From a virus: a stretch of DNA of 43,699 nucleotides. Both the position numbers and the translations under genes were made by a program. This document shows, one piece after another, positions 25,786 through 33,452 of this stretch. Where the stretch lies: IMG/VR virus record IMGVR_UViG_3300042879_003266, positions 1 through 43,699 of that record. The stretch is one strand, 5' to 3'. Every line of letters starts with the position of its first letter. The stretch's first letter is position 1. The notes below the pieces were generated by a model. The model did no database searches and was not told where the DNA came from. It saw only the letters and a program-made list of their open reading frames with translations.

Positions 25786-26762
25786 AATGCTTGTTTTAGT
25801 AATGGAAACAATACTTCTTTAACTTTATCAATACCATGTATTTTTACAGAGTCTGATAAATCTTTCTCTAAAGGTAGAACTACATAATTAAAACCATACA
25901 AGTCTTTGTATTTCTTAGCAGCATTAATACCAGGCTCATCATTATCAAATAATAAAATAATCTTAGTATATTTTGCTTTTAAGTCTTTCAATACTGCAGA
26001 AGTAATCATTGTATTTTCACTGTCTGGAGCAATACATTCAATATTACCTATAGATAACTTAACAAAACTCATTAGATCCTTAAGAGAAGATGTAATCATA
26101 AGATACTTGCAATCATAAGTTAACTGTTCTAGACCTTGAATATAATTCTCAACTTTAATAAATTTTTTTTCAGTATTTTTTGGTGTGTATATTTTATATA
26201 AACTACCATCATTTCTGAAATAACCATAGGTATATGGATTATTAAAAGTAAATGAAACTATACTACCATCTAAATCTTCTTTAGACATAGTAAAGAACTT
26301 AAGAGGTACTACATTATATCTTTCTAGAATTTTAGACCCAATCTTATAACCAGACCAATATTTTTCATCTAAATTATTCCAGCTTCTCATTTCAAAATCA
26401 GTAACTTTATACTTATCATGTATTTTAAACTCAGGTAGTTTAACAAAACCATTTAAGTTTACATAATCCTCATAGTCTTTCATAATTTTAGCTACAGCCA
26501 GATGTCTAGGTAAATTAAACATAAGTTCTACTAACCTAATTTGATCTCCATTATAACCTGATGAAAAATCTTTAAACTTATAATATTTTGCTACAGCATC
26601 ATAATAAATAAACATTGATGGTGCTTTGTCAGTAGAATTAAATGCTGACAACATTTTAATATTCTGACCAGATAGTCTTTCTTTTAGATTTAAATAATAC
26701 TCAAATACCCATTCTCTTGGTAAGCAGTTTAAATCATTAACTATGTTTTTAGTTGAAATCAT
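25782..26762 (-). CDS. DnaG-like primase with Toprim domain, zinc cysteines lost (326 aa)
   Basis: The C-terminal Toprim domain carries LLFDNDEPG (D273, D275, G278), the metal-binding DxD of DnaG primases. An earlier block reads LMITSSLKD (221-229), where most Toprim enzymes have an invariant Glu; here the position is Ser. The N-terminal region aligns in pattern with the CHC2 zinc finger of DnaG (APSMFIYY, YYKFKDFSSGYNGDQ), yet the zinc cysteines are missing. It should prime DNA synthesis for the DnaB-like helicase encoded upstream. It is the first gene after the terminator at 26776-26808. Assignment to the family is firm, activity is inferred. Confidence 0.85.
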   Translation of the reverse strand: MISTKNIVNDLNCLPREWVFEYYLNLKERLSGQNIKMLSAFNSTDKAPSMFIYYDAVAKYYKFKDFSSGYNGDQIRLVELMFNLPRHLAVAKIMKDYEDYVNLNGFVKLPEFKIHDKYKVTDFEMRSWNNLDEKYWSGYKIGSKILERYNVVPLKFFTMSKEDLDGSIVSFTFNNPYTYGYFRNDGSLYKIYTPKNTEKKFIKVENYIQGLEQLTYDCKYLMITSSLKDLMSFVKLSIGNIECIAPDSENTMITSAVLKDLKAKYTKIILLFDNDEPGINAAKKYKDLYGFNYVVLPLEKDLSDSVKIHGIDKVKEVLFPLLKQAL

Positions 26763-26775
26763 AATCTTGAGAATT

Positions 26776-26808
26776 AAAAAAGGGAGCCAGACATTACACC
26801 TGACTCCC
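26776..26808 (-). terminator. Rho-independent terminator after the SSB-like gene
   Basis: GGGAGCCAG (26782-26790) pairs with CTGACTCCC (26800-26808); in the minus-strand RNA the central mismatch is a G-U pair, so nine pairs form, loop 9 nt, followed by six U. It ends the unit that starts with UDG and passes through helicase, Sak4-like ATPase and SSB. Confidence 0.85.
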
Positions 26809-26822
26809 TCGGACTATAACTA

Positions 26823-27503
26823 TTAGTCTAAGCTAAAATCAGTAGAAGTTTTATTTGGGATTGATAAATCATCATCATCACCAAATTGTTTTACTTCTTT
26901 TACTTCTGTCTTTTTTAGATGTAATGCTTCAACATAAGTAACTATTTTAGAAGCATCTTTTCCAAATGCATACTTACCTTTATCAGCTTTAGGTAAATAC
27001 ATATCATAGTTTGTATAACCTGTTTTACCTACATACTCTTTACCTGCAATACAGAATTCAAGATAAATATCTTTGAATGGAGCAGTTTTGTTAAAAGCAG
27101 CAACAAAATCTTCAATTGTTTCATGCTCACCATCTTGTGCTTCAAACCAGTCACTAATTCCTAAATTGGTACATAATGTTTTCAAGAAAATCAATAAAGA
27201 TTTATCTCTTTGAATTTTAATACCAGATTTAGTTTCACCATCTGAATAAGCATATTGACTTGCTTTAACTTTACCAATTTGACCAAGATAGTGTCCAGCT
27301 TCTGGATTTTCTTTGTCAATCATAAAACCTTCAAAGCTTTCAATAGGAGCTGTTTCTAAATGTAATAACAAGTGTTTTGCACCAGGTATGAATGAAAAAT
27401 CTTCAAGCTCTAAGCTATTAATTTTTAATTTGTGATTTCCTGGAGAAATTGTTTTTGGTAGTCCACCACCACCTGCATTTAAATCTTTTGTACTTAATGA
27501 CAT
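26823..27503 (-). CDS. Probable single-stranded DNA-binding protein of crAss-like type (226 aa)
   Basis: Begins MSLSTKDLNAGGGGLPKTIS, then an OB-fold-like run of strands (HKLKINSLELEDFSFIPGA, HLLLHLETAPI), the block GQIGKVKASQYAYSDG and a C-terminal acidic stretch FGDDDDLSIPN ending DFSLD. I recall this order from crAss-like proteins annotated as SSB. SSBs coat exposed template strands and recruit partners through the acidic tail. It directly follows the Sak4-like ATPase gene by 12 nt, a usual SSB/recombinase arrangement. Confidence 0.75.
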   Translation of the reverse strand: MSLSTKDLNAGGGGLPKTISPGNHKLKINSLELEDFSFIPGAKHLLLHLETAPIESFEGFMIDKENPEAGHYLGQIGKVKASQYAYSDGETKSGIKIQRDKSLLIFLKTLCTNLGISDWFEAQDGEHETIEDFVAAFNKTAPFKDIYLEFCIAGKEYVGKTGYTNYDMYLPKADKGKYAFGKDASKIVTYVEALHLKKTEVKEVKQFGDDDDLSIPNKTSTDFSLD

Positions 27504-27515
27504 TTTATTTTATTT

Positions 27516-28241
27516 TTAATTGTTTACAAATACTTTACTCCAATCTATTGTTAGAGTTCCGTTTACCATTTCACTAATAACTATTTCTTCATTTCTAAGA
27601 TGTTCAGGTCTTGCCCCGCAAGTTACCTCATCATTAGTTTTAAAACTTAAAATAGTTTTATTTCCTTTTCTATACATGTAGCCAATTGCGTCAGCATTTG
27701 CACATATAAGAGATTTGATTTTACCAGTCAAATCAATGTTTGCTGCCATAACCATCTCACCTTTATCATCTACCACTTTGTCTTTAATATGACCTGATAA
27801 AATAATTGTGGGTGCTAAAGTATCAATAAAATCTAATACCTGAAAGAATGCTTGACGGATATATAAATATCCAGCACCCATAGCTAATGTAGTTACATTG
27901 TCACCTTCAAACTTAGACCCACCAGGAGTAGCCTTATACAATTTTACTGCAAGTGGCATAATCATATCTTCTAATGCAGTTACAGTATCAATAGTTACAT
28001 ACTTGTATGGTTTACCAGCTTCTCTAATGGCTTTACCAGCATCAAGTAATTCTTGTAAAGAATTTACTTTTATCTTCATAGCATCAACGTAATCAGTACC
28101 ATTTTCTAAATCTATAATTAGATTATCATCAAGACCAGCATAAGCTGATGTTTTACCAGTCTTTGGCTTGGAATAAATCACAATTCTTTTTGGATTTACC
28201 AATTCTGCTTTTATTTTTTTTGTTGGAAGTACAAAACTCAT
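27516..28241 (-). CDS. RecA-fold ATPase, Sak4/AAA_24-like single-strand annealing protein (241 aa)
   Basis: P-loop SKPKTGKT (24-31), then LIIDLENGTDYVDA and Walker B YVTIDT (D86), then TIILSGHIKDK as a sensor-like strand. This is the short RecA-core layout of Sak4/AAA_24 phage proteins, which promote DNA annealing with the help of an SSB; the SSB gene is the next gene downstream. It overlaps the upstream 228-aa gene by 4 nt. Role in recombination-dependent replication is inferred from the family. Confidence 0.85.
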   Translation of the reverse strand: MSFVLPTKKIKAELVNPKRIVIYSKPKTGKTSAYAGLDDNLIIDLENGTDYVDAMKIKVNSLQELLDAGKAIREAGKPYKYVTIDTVTALEDMIMPLAVKLYKATPGGSKFEGDNVTTLAMGAGYLYIRQAFFQVLDFIDTLAPTIILSGHIKDKVVDDKGEMVMAANIDLTGKIKSLICANADAIGYMYRKGNKTILSFKTNDEVTCGARPEHLRNEEIVISEMVNGTLTIDWSKVFVNN

Positions 28242-28924
28242 AAGTTAGATTTTGCTTTAATTATTAATTCATTTAACTCAGGATTTTTACTAATAGGAGT
28301 TAAGAATAACATTGCTGCTAAATCTCTAAGAGTAATATCATTAAGTGTAGTATCCATAAGATCAGCACTTACATGTTTAACAGGAGCTACTGTTTCACTT
28401 ACTTTAAAACTAGGTACATCAACCTCTTTAGGTTTTATATACTCTTTTTCAAAATCAGGAAATAATGAACTTTGTTCTTTTGGAATCTCTAACTGAGCTT
28501 TCTCTTTCATTTTTTCATACACTGCATAAGTAACCTCTGTACCATCTGTTAGTACAGCAGTTAATTCTGATACAGGAACTGTATACATAACATAAGGTTC
28601 ACCTTTGCTTGTAGTTCCTTCTTTCAGTTCTAGTTCTTCAGCATAAAATGGGTTATATTTATACTTAAACAATTGTCTGTCTTCTGTAAAAGGTTTGATA
28701 TCAATTAGTTTACCTGATTGATCATTTACATTGTCATAAAATTCAACATAAACATCTTCCCCTTTACCAATTTCAGACTCAAAGAACTGAACTTGTCTAC
28801 CATATTTTCCTTTTTGGAAAAAGGCGGTTTTAATAACAAATTGAGGATCTGCTATACCCAATTTTAAGAATGTTGGAGTATGCTTAGCAAAAAACTCCTT
28901 TTCTTTTTCTTTTCTAATACTCAT
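28238..28924 (-). CDS. Uncharacterised replication-module protein (228 aa)
   Basis: Basic N-terminus (MSIRKEKEKEFFAKHTP), a strand-rich centre (GRQVQFFESEIGKGEDVYVE, YVMYTVPVSELTAVL) and an acidic linker before a helical C-terminus (LRDLAAMLFLTPISKNPELN). Lies between DnaB-like helicase (10 nt gap) and Sak4-like ATPase (4 nt overlap). No family recognised; likely a partner in the replication complex. Confidence 0.75.
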   Translation of the reverse strand: MSIRKEKEKEFFAKHTPTFLKLGIADPQFVIKTAFFQKGKYGRQVQFFESEIGKGEDVYVEFYDNVNDQSGKLIDIKPFTEDRQLFKYKYNPFYAEELELKEGTTSKGEPYVMYTVPVSELTAVLTDGTEVTYAVYEKMKEKAQLEIPKEQSSLFPDFEKEYIKPKEVDVPSFKVSETVAPVKHVSADLMDTTLNDITLRDLAAMLFLTPISKNPELNELIIKAKSNL

Positions 28925-28934
28925 AGTTTTTACT

Positions 28935-29936
28935 TTAAATTGATATTTTTTTTGTTGCTTGAGCTGGTGTGTCTATTTCAACAATTCTCATAGTTGTTCT
29001 ATCAAGTTTAAAGAAACTTATCCTTGTGGTACCATTTCTAGATTTTAAAAAGTGAAAGACAAGCATATCTTCATCATTAATTAAAAATCTTTCAGGACCA
29101 TACTGTCTAATTTTTCTAATAGAAGGTTTATTAATACCCATTAAAACATCTGTATGTTGCAATAATCCATCCGACCCATATATATCAGAATCTAATACAT
29201 AATTTCCATATTCACCATCTCTTTGTCTATCAGGAGAATCTATGTTTCTGTTTAATTGGCTTAAGACTATAAAAGCTATAGGATATTTTTTTTTCATCAT
29301 AGTGAGAGCTTCTCCAAGGTAGTTTAGCATCTCAAATTTATCCTTTTGTCCTTTACCCAATTTAAACAAAGCTGAGTGATCAATAGCTACAAGCATGTTA
29401 GTATAAGTGCCGTCTTCTTTTTTATATTTTTCCATTTCATAATGGATTGTGGCACACATTTCATCTACTGTACATGCATCATAAACTACATTAATAATAT
29501 CACTATTAAGTGACTTATTATAATAATCAACACATTTGTCATAAATACTCTTGTCAACAAGAATTCCACCCTTGCTCATTAATGTATTGTAATCAGAACC
29601 TGTATTCAGACTTAATTTTCTTACTCCACTGGTTTCATCAACCATTTCCATCTGGAACTTTAAAACTCTAAATTCTTGGTCAGCATTGTGTTCTATTATA
29701 TCACTAATTAACTGTTCCATAAATAAAGTTTTTCCGGTTCCCGGTCTAGCACCAACTACAGTGATAGTTCTCCATTCTAAGCCATCACAAAAAGCATCAT
29801 TAAATTTAGGCCATGCACTCTTTAGTGACTTTACATCTCCCCGTCTTCTAGCTTTTATTTTTAGAATTGCTTTTCTTAAAGCTTCTCTTTCACTTACAGG
29901 TAATAACGGTCTGGCACCATTAAATAATTCTGACAT
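28935..29936 (-). CDS. DnaB-like replicative helicase, RecA-like domain only (333 aa)
   Basis: Walker A VGARPGTGKT (61-70), Walker B MLVAIDHSALF (D186) and the DnaB motif AFIVLSQLNR (Q227, R230) are present. At 333 aa it lacks room for a full DnaB N-terminal domain; only about 50 residues precede the ATPase. It should unwind the fork as a hexamer with the DnaG-like primase encoded downstream. Two small genes lie upstream and overlap or nearly touch it. Family call is strong; the short N-terminus may mean a separate loader or primase-binding protein. Confidence 0.88.
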   Translation of the reverse strand: MSELFNGARPLLPVSEREALRKAILKIKARRRGDVKSLKSAWPKFNDAFCDGLEWRTITVVGARPGTGKTLFMEQLISDIIEHNADQEFRVLKFQMEMVDETSGVRKLSLNTGSDYNTLMSKGGILVDKSIYDKCVDYYNKSLNSDIINVVYDACTVDEMCATIHYEMEKYKKEDGTYTNMLVAIDHSALFKLGKGQKDKFEMLNYLGEALTMMKKKYPIAFIVLSQLNRNIDSPDRQRDGEYGNYVLDSDIYGSDGLLQHTDVLMGINKPSIRKIRQYGPERFLINDEDMLVFHFLKSRNGTTRISFFKLDRTTMRIVEIDTPAQATKKISI

Positions 29937-29940
29937 TTTG

Positions 29941-30114
29941 TTATAGGTTTAAAAGCATTCTGTTTTTTGTATGGTTGTATAACTCATGCAAAACACTAAT
30001 TATCAATTCAATTAGTAAAAATTTACCAATAGGTATATCAATAATAAATAAATCTACTATTGTATACGCAAATAAGCTACCAATTATTGCCATTATGATT
30101 AGCAATCCTTTCAT
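29941..30114 (-). CDS. Small membrane protein (57 aa)
   Basis: Short gene filling the gap between the helicase and the 196-aa gene. It reads MKGLLIIMAIIGSLFAYTIV, then DLFIIDIPIGKFLLIELIIS and a basic end (NHTKNRMLLNL): two membrane segments. The ATG overlaps the upstream TGA (ATGA) and the stop lies 4 nt above the helicase start. Function unknown; a tiny inner-membrane protein inside a replication unit is unusual. Confidence 0.7.
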   Translation of the reverse strand: MKGLLIIMAIIGSLFAYTIVDLFIIDIPIGKFLLIELIISVLHELYNHTKNRMLLNL

Positions 30115-30701
30115 ACTACTCTTTCTTTAAAATAAGAGGTCCCTTCCCCATCAGGATTAGATTTGAGTAAGTCACAATATGTAGCTAGATCTGATTCCAG
30201 AGATTTATCTACTCCTTGTTTTCTAATAAAATATTGTGAATTTCTCATATATTCATAATTTCTGACACTATATTCATCAACATACTTTTCAGTAGCTTTT
30301 ATTATAGTATCCCAATCATAATCATAATTTTCAAAAAACCATTTAAAACCAGCTTCAAGATTTTTAGGATTTACTCTAGCATATTTTCCAGAGGGTAGTT
30401 TCCTATTAGGAAATATTTCTAGATACTCCTTTATTTTATCACTAAAGTTTTGACCCATTAAATCTGTTGCTGTTTTAGGCTTGGTTTTCTTAAAGAAACT
30501 GTTGATTTCTTGTATAAAGATAAAACTTTTTGTAGTAAGTTGCAAGTTATCTTTTAACCAACCACCTGTTTGTAATCTTTTACATTCAAGATCTTTATTT
30601 ACAAAAGAAGCAGGATCTATTTTTTCTTTTATACAATGTAACACATAATATGTATTAGGAGTTAAATCTGCTTCTGTAAGTTTATTAAATATTTCTGTCA
30701 T
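30111..30701 (-). CDS. Uncharacterised protein upstream of the helicase, possible loader or DNA-binding protein (196 aa)
   Basis: The N-terminal 75 residues are helical (FNKLTEADLTPNTYYVLHCI, LQTGGWLKDNLQLT), with the look of a winged helix as in replication initiators. A long helical C-terminus follows (AGFKWFFENYDYDWDTIIKA, YVDEYSVRNYEYMRNSQYFI). It directly follows the UDG stop and is upstream of the DnaB-like gene, where helicase loaders or initiators are common. That role is inference; no diagnostic motif is visible. Confidence 0.75.
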   Translation of the reverse strand: MTEIFNKLTEADLTPNTYYVLHCIKEKIDPASFVNKDLECKRLQTGGWLKDNLQLTTKSFIFIQEINSFFKKTKPKTATDLMGQNFSDKIKEYLEIFPNRKLPSGKYARVNPKNLEAGFKWFFENYDYDWDTIIKATEKYVDEYSVRNYEYMRNSQYFIRKQGVDKSLESDLATYCDLLKSNPDGEGTSYFKERVV

Positions 30702-31415
30702 TTACCAATGTATTGAATAGTTAAACTGTTTATCAATTATTTCTCTAGTTTTTACAAATACATTATCAGAATCCCATCTAGATAGCTTTTTATATGCAGC
30801 ACTTGCTGGATGACTAATCATAAACTTAAAATTATTTTCACTTATTGAATCAGCCCATTCTTGAGCTTGTTTTCCCATGTAAATATACACAAGACCTGTT
30901 TGTTTGCAATTTAGATGATCTAGTAAATATGCTAAAAAAGGTTTCCAAATAGCATAATGTGCACCAACTTTCCCTACTTCAGTAGTTAAAGCTGTGTTTA
31001 ATAAAAGTATTCCTTGATTAGACCATCTAGTTAAATCTGGATCTAAACTTCCAGGATGACCATTATAAACAGTTCTATTAACTTCTTCTAATATAAAGTT
31101 TAAACTAGGTTGTGCTTTTTTAGTATTACCACAACTAAAAGCAATCCCATCTGCCACCTCAAGTTCTTTGTAGGGGTCTTGTCCTAACACAACTACTTTA
31201 AGTTCATCATATGGACATTCAATAAAAGCTTTAAACAATTGCTTGAGTGTAGGAGTAAATCTTTTACCTTCATTAGATAGTTTTACAAGTTGACTTAAAA
31301 TATTGTCAAAATCACCACTAAATATAAAAGGTTTAAGAACTTGACCCCAACCTGATGGTTCTAAAATAGTAAACAATTTTTGTTTAATCTCTTCAAGATC
31401 TATTTTTTGATTCAT
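30702..31415 (-). CDS. ung: Uracil-DNA glycosylase, family 1 (237 aa)
   Basis: Removes uracil from DNA by cleaving the N-glycosidic bond. The active-site motif GQDPY (residues 78-82, catalytic D80), the LLLNTALT strand (N140 binds uracil) and the SHPASAA loop (H202) are all intact. The start is the ATG at 31415 (MNQKIDLEEI); the longer frame opens at a TTG at 31445 almost abutting the divergent gene. First gene of the helicase/SSB unit. UDG is a common gene of crAss-like replication blocks and is expected to keep uracil out of an AT-rich genome. Confidence 0.93.
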   Translation of the reverse strand: MNQKIDLEEIKQKLFTILEPSGWGQVLKPFIFSGDFDNILSQLVKLSNEGKRFTPTLKQLFKAFIECPYDELKVVVLGQDPYKELEVADGIAFSCGNTKKAQPSLNFILEEVNRTVYNGHPGSLDPDLTRWSNQGILLLNTALTTEVGKVGAHYAIWKPFLAYLLDHLNCKQTGLVYIYMGKQAQEWADSISENNFKFMISHPASAAYKKLSRWDSDNVFVKTREIIDKQFNYSIHW

Positions 31416-31447
31416 ATTTTTTTTATTTTTGTTAAAAACTAACAATA

Positions 31448-31759
31448 ATGCCAGTTAAAGTAAAAGAATTAAAAGATGATGCTATTGTAGACATCAAAGT
31501 CAATAAGTCATATTATCTAATGACTAAATCTGTGTTATTCCATTTGTTCAAAACAATTGACTCACCAGATAAAGAACAATACATAAAAGAAACTATGACT
31601 AAAGAGTATAAAGACCTTGATGAAGCTCAAAGATCTTTTTATACTATTGGTCTTTTACTTGCTGAAATTGAAAAAGAAGCTAAAAATAATAATTTATTTG
31701 AAGAAAAAGAAATTCTTCAACCAGGTGATGAAGGATATGTTCCTCCTACCCTAGATTAA
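31448..31759 (+). CDS. Conserved crAss-like hypothetical protein on the opposite strand (103 aa)
   Basis: The only + strand gene in the minus-strand block. Starts MPVKVKELKDDAIVDIKVN, continues KSYYLMTKSVLFHLFK and YTIGLLLAEIEKEAKN, and ends LQPGDEGYVPPTLD. I recall the same order and the PGDEGYV.PT ending in crAss-like phages, so I take it as real and not as a shadow. It is divergent from UDG with about 32 bases between the ATGs, and its 3' end overlaps the convergent 116-aa gene by 14 nt. No signal peptide or membrane segment. Function unknown. Confidence 0.75.
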   Translation: MPVKVKELKDDAIVDIKVNKSYYLMTKSVLFHLFKTIDSPDKEQYIKETMTKEYKDLDEAQRSFYTIGLLLAEIEKEAKNNNLFEEKEILQPGDEGYVPPTLD

Positions 31760-32096
31760 TATTATAGGTATCTCTTCCTATTTGTATACAAGCTTCAATA
31801 GCTAGCATTAAATTATCTTTTGATGCTTCTGCAAAAGACTTACCTTTTAATCCGGAAGCATCTTTAATCAGATCTTTCATTTCTTCAAAAGTATAACCAG
31901 ATTCTTTGGCTAACTCTCTAATACAAGCATGTACTTTTGCAAGTTGTGCTTTACTATGATCTGCATCTGCAAAATCCAGATACATTTCTACTACTTGACC
32001 TTCTGCTAATTTATCAGCATAAATTAAATAAGCTAACTTAGACTTCTCATCTAAGTAAGTTAACTTACCATCTTTTTTAATAAGTTTAATACTCAT
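31746..32096 (-). CDS. Uncharacterised protein, faintly NinB-like (116 aa)
   Basis: MSIKLIKKDGKLTYLDEKSK, then VVEMYLDFADADHSKAQLAK, HACIRELAKESGYTFEEM and FAEASKDNLMLAIEACIQIG. The small, helix-rich layout and the late SFAEAS..NL..AIEA segment recall NinB-type recombination proteins, but similarity is weak. Its last 14 nt overlap the convergent + strand gene, and its start overlaps the upstream stop by 4 nt. Confidence 0.65.
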   Translation of the reverse strand: MSIKLIKKDGKLTYLDEKSKLAYLIYADKLAEGQVVEMYLDFADADHSKAQLAKVHACIRELAKESGYTFEEMKDLIKDASGLKGKSFAEASKDNLMLAIEACIQIGRDTYNINLG

Positions 32097-32344
32097 TTTA
32101 GTACTTTCTTTACAACATTAATAAATTCTCTTAACTCAGTAAAATACTCAATATACAATTCAGGTATATCAAATGATTTAACTATCCAAAAGTCATGATT
32201 AACTTCATCACTATCTGAGGATATTAATGTTATACCTTCAGTTAAGTCTAATGTATAATAGTAATAATCATAACCATTACCTGTTTCTAAATGATTAGCT
32301 TCTTGTTTTTCAAAACCAGCTGCTATTAAATGTTCTTCTGTCAT
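32093..32344 (-). CDS. Conserved small phage protein (83 aa)
   Basis: MTEEHLIAAGFEKQEANHLE followed by Tyr-rich YDYYYYTLDL and strands GITLISSDSDEV, FWIVKSFDIPELY. The alternating pattern fits a small beta domain that is common in Bacteroidota phages, without known function. Starts and ends in 4-nt overlaps. Confidence 0.65.
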   Translation of the reverse strand: MTEEHLIAAGFEKQEANHLETGNGYDYYYYTLDLTEGITLISSDSDEVNHDFWIVKSFDIPELYIEYFTELREFINVVKKVLK

Positions 32345-32907
32345 AAACCTTGTTTTTCAAATATTTCTAAGGTTAATATTTTAGTTAAATAATCTTCTAC
32401 AATACCTTGATAAGGAAATGAAGCTTTACTAAATACACCATGATCTTTGAGTCTTTGTTCTCTCATATTTTTAAGAGCTAAAAAGGCTATGTTAAAGTTA
32501 TCAAGGTCATTAGAATCAATCATTTTTAAGATATTTTCAATTTGCTGATCATTAATATAACCCATTTCTTTTAATAGATTCATTTCAGCCATAAGAATAA
32601 AAGGTCTATACTGACCAGCTTTAGCACCAGATTTGTACATAATCCACAAGTAATGCTGACTAGAGCTTGCTACTTTAGAAATTTGATACTGTTCATCTAC
32701 AATATCATATATAAATTTTTTAACTCCTGGAATTGCTAGTATATTACTCATAATAGTTATTCTATATTTGTCTTCAATATTTTTGTTATGATCAAAAGAA
32801 AAATAACCTTTTGTTTTAAGTGCTTTGTAAACTTCAGATAAATCTTTTGGACACATTGGAGTTTTCCATCTTTGAATAAAACTCATTGTGTTTTCATAAA
32901 CTATCAT
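32341..32907 (-). CDS. Uncharacterised protein carrying the shared repeat-like motif (188 aa)
   Basis: Residues 129-147 (MIDSNDLDNFNIAFLALKN) align without gaps with the repeat-like segments of the 427-aa (18127-19410) and 131-aa (21965-22360) proteins. The N-terminal half has an aromatic core (YQISKVASSSQHYLWIMYKS). All-helical C-terminus. An internal Met at residue 8 is an alternative start. Starts and ends in 4-nt overlaps. Function unknown; likely an interaction protein. Confidence 0.7.
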   Translation of the reverse strand: MIVYENTMSFIQRWKTPMCPKDLSEVYKALKTKGYFSFDHNKNIEDKYRITIMSNILAIPGVKKFIYDIVDEQYQISKVASSSQHYLWIMYKSGAKAGQYRPFILMAEMNLLKEMGYINDQQIENILKMIDSNDLDNFNIAFLALKNMREQRLKDHGVFSKASFPYQGIVEDYLTKILTLEIFEKQGL

Positions 32908-33083
32908 TTTTTGTCTTTTAAGTATTTCTTTTCAAATTTTTCCCAACCTTTTTTATCAAACTGAGTAATTAATAAATCCATTCTTATTTCTTCTTCATGC
33001 TCATCACACATTCCAATACCTTTAATATCAAGGTCTGGACTGTATCTTTTGGTAGCTTTAGTTCCACACTTAATACATTCCAT
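32904..33083 (-). CDS. Zinc-ribbon-like small protein (59 aa)
   Basis: Start set at the ATG at 33083, one base after the upstream stop; the longer frame (33122) would lie inside the neighbour. MECIKCGTKATKRYSPDLDI holds CxxC, and GMCDEH supplies Cys and His, giving a C2CH zinc site. A basic helix (KGWEKFEKKYLKDKK) follows. The same order (CxxC, YSPDLDIKGI, C..H) occurs in small Bacteroidota-phage proteins. Likely nucleic-acid or protein binding. Confidence 0.7.
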   Translation of the reverse strand: MECIKCGTKATKRYSPDLDIKGIGMCDEHEEEIRMDLLITQFDKKGWEKFEKKYLKDKK

Positions 33084-33084
33084 C

Positions 33085-33225
33085 TTAGTTTGATTTAGGT
33101 GAAAAATAAGCTCCACACTCATTACACAGATATTGCTCTACAAGTCTGTCAGGTTTACTCCAATCATAATTAGTATGAATGTTTTCACATTCACCACAAT
33201 TAGGACAACATTCTTCTTCTTTCAT
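33085..33225 (-). CDS. Zinc-ribbon small protein (46 aa)
   Basis: True start taken as ATG 33225, one base after the preceding stop. MKEEECCPNCGECENIHTNY has one CxxC knuckle and YLCNECGAYF the second, about 25 residues apart: a classic four-Cys zinc ribbon. Nothing else in the protein. Neighbours on both sides are joined by the same repeated junction sequence. Confidence 0.65.
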   Translation of the reverse strand: MKEEECCPNCGECENIHTNYDWSKPDRLVEQYLCNECGAYFSPKSN

Positions 33226-33248
33226 CTTATTCTGATTTAAAGGTTTCA
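33223..33248 (-). repeat. Gene-junction repeat A (4 copies)
   Basis: The sequence AACCTTTAAATCAGAATA followed by AGATG (minus strand) spans the stop of one small gene and the ATG of the next. Related copies: 33081-33100, 33223-33248, 33449-33472, 33932-33953. Copies two and three share AAACCTTTAAATCAGAATA exactly. In each the stop codon, one base and ATG are kept. Confidence 0.7.
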
Positions 33249-33451
33249 TTGTAGTATTGTTCTGCCATTCTATTATAAAATCTACTTGGTTTTTTAGATT
33301 GCTGGTCGCTCCTACCATCTCTATAAGTATTTATTATCTCTTGCTTGTGCATTGCTTTGGCTTGTTCAAATGCTTTTCTTAAAGATAATGATTCTTGTAT
33401 GTGGTTGAATTTTTTTAAATAACCTTCAATCCATTCTACTGCTGTTTCCAT
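33227..33451 (-). CDS. Small conserved phage protein, tandem paralogue B (74 aa)
   Basis: Starts METAVEWIEGYLKKFN at ATG 33451, one base after the upstream stop, and ends AEQYYNETFKSE. The upstream gene starts MKTAVEWLEFEINRR and ends YWEETFKSE, so the two are tandem paralogues. Between lies a helical AFEQAKAMHKQEII segment. I know the family (AVEW ... QAK.M....I ... YYNETF) as a frequent small protein of Bacteroidota phages, function unknown. Confidence 0.7.
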   Translation of the reverse strand: METAVEWIEGYLKKFNHIQESLSLRKAFEQAKAMHKQEIINTYRDGRSDQQSKKPSRFYNRMAEQYYNETFKSE

Positions 33452-33452
33452 T

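Noticed and set aside
30702-31445. Longer UDG frame starting at 31445
   Set aside because: It opens at TTG, abuts the divergent gene and adds a Lys/Asn-rich leader unlike UDG; ATG 31415 fits the family.
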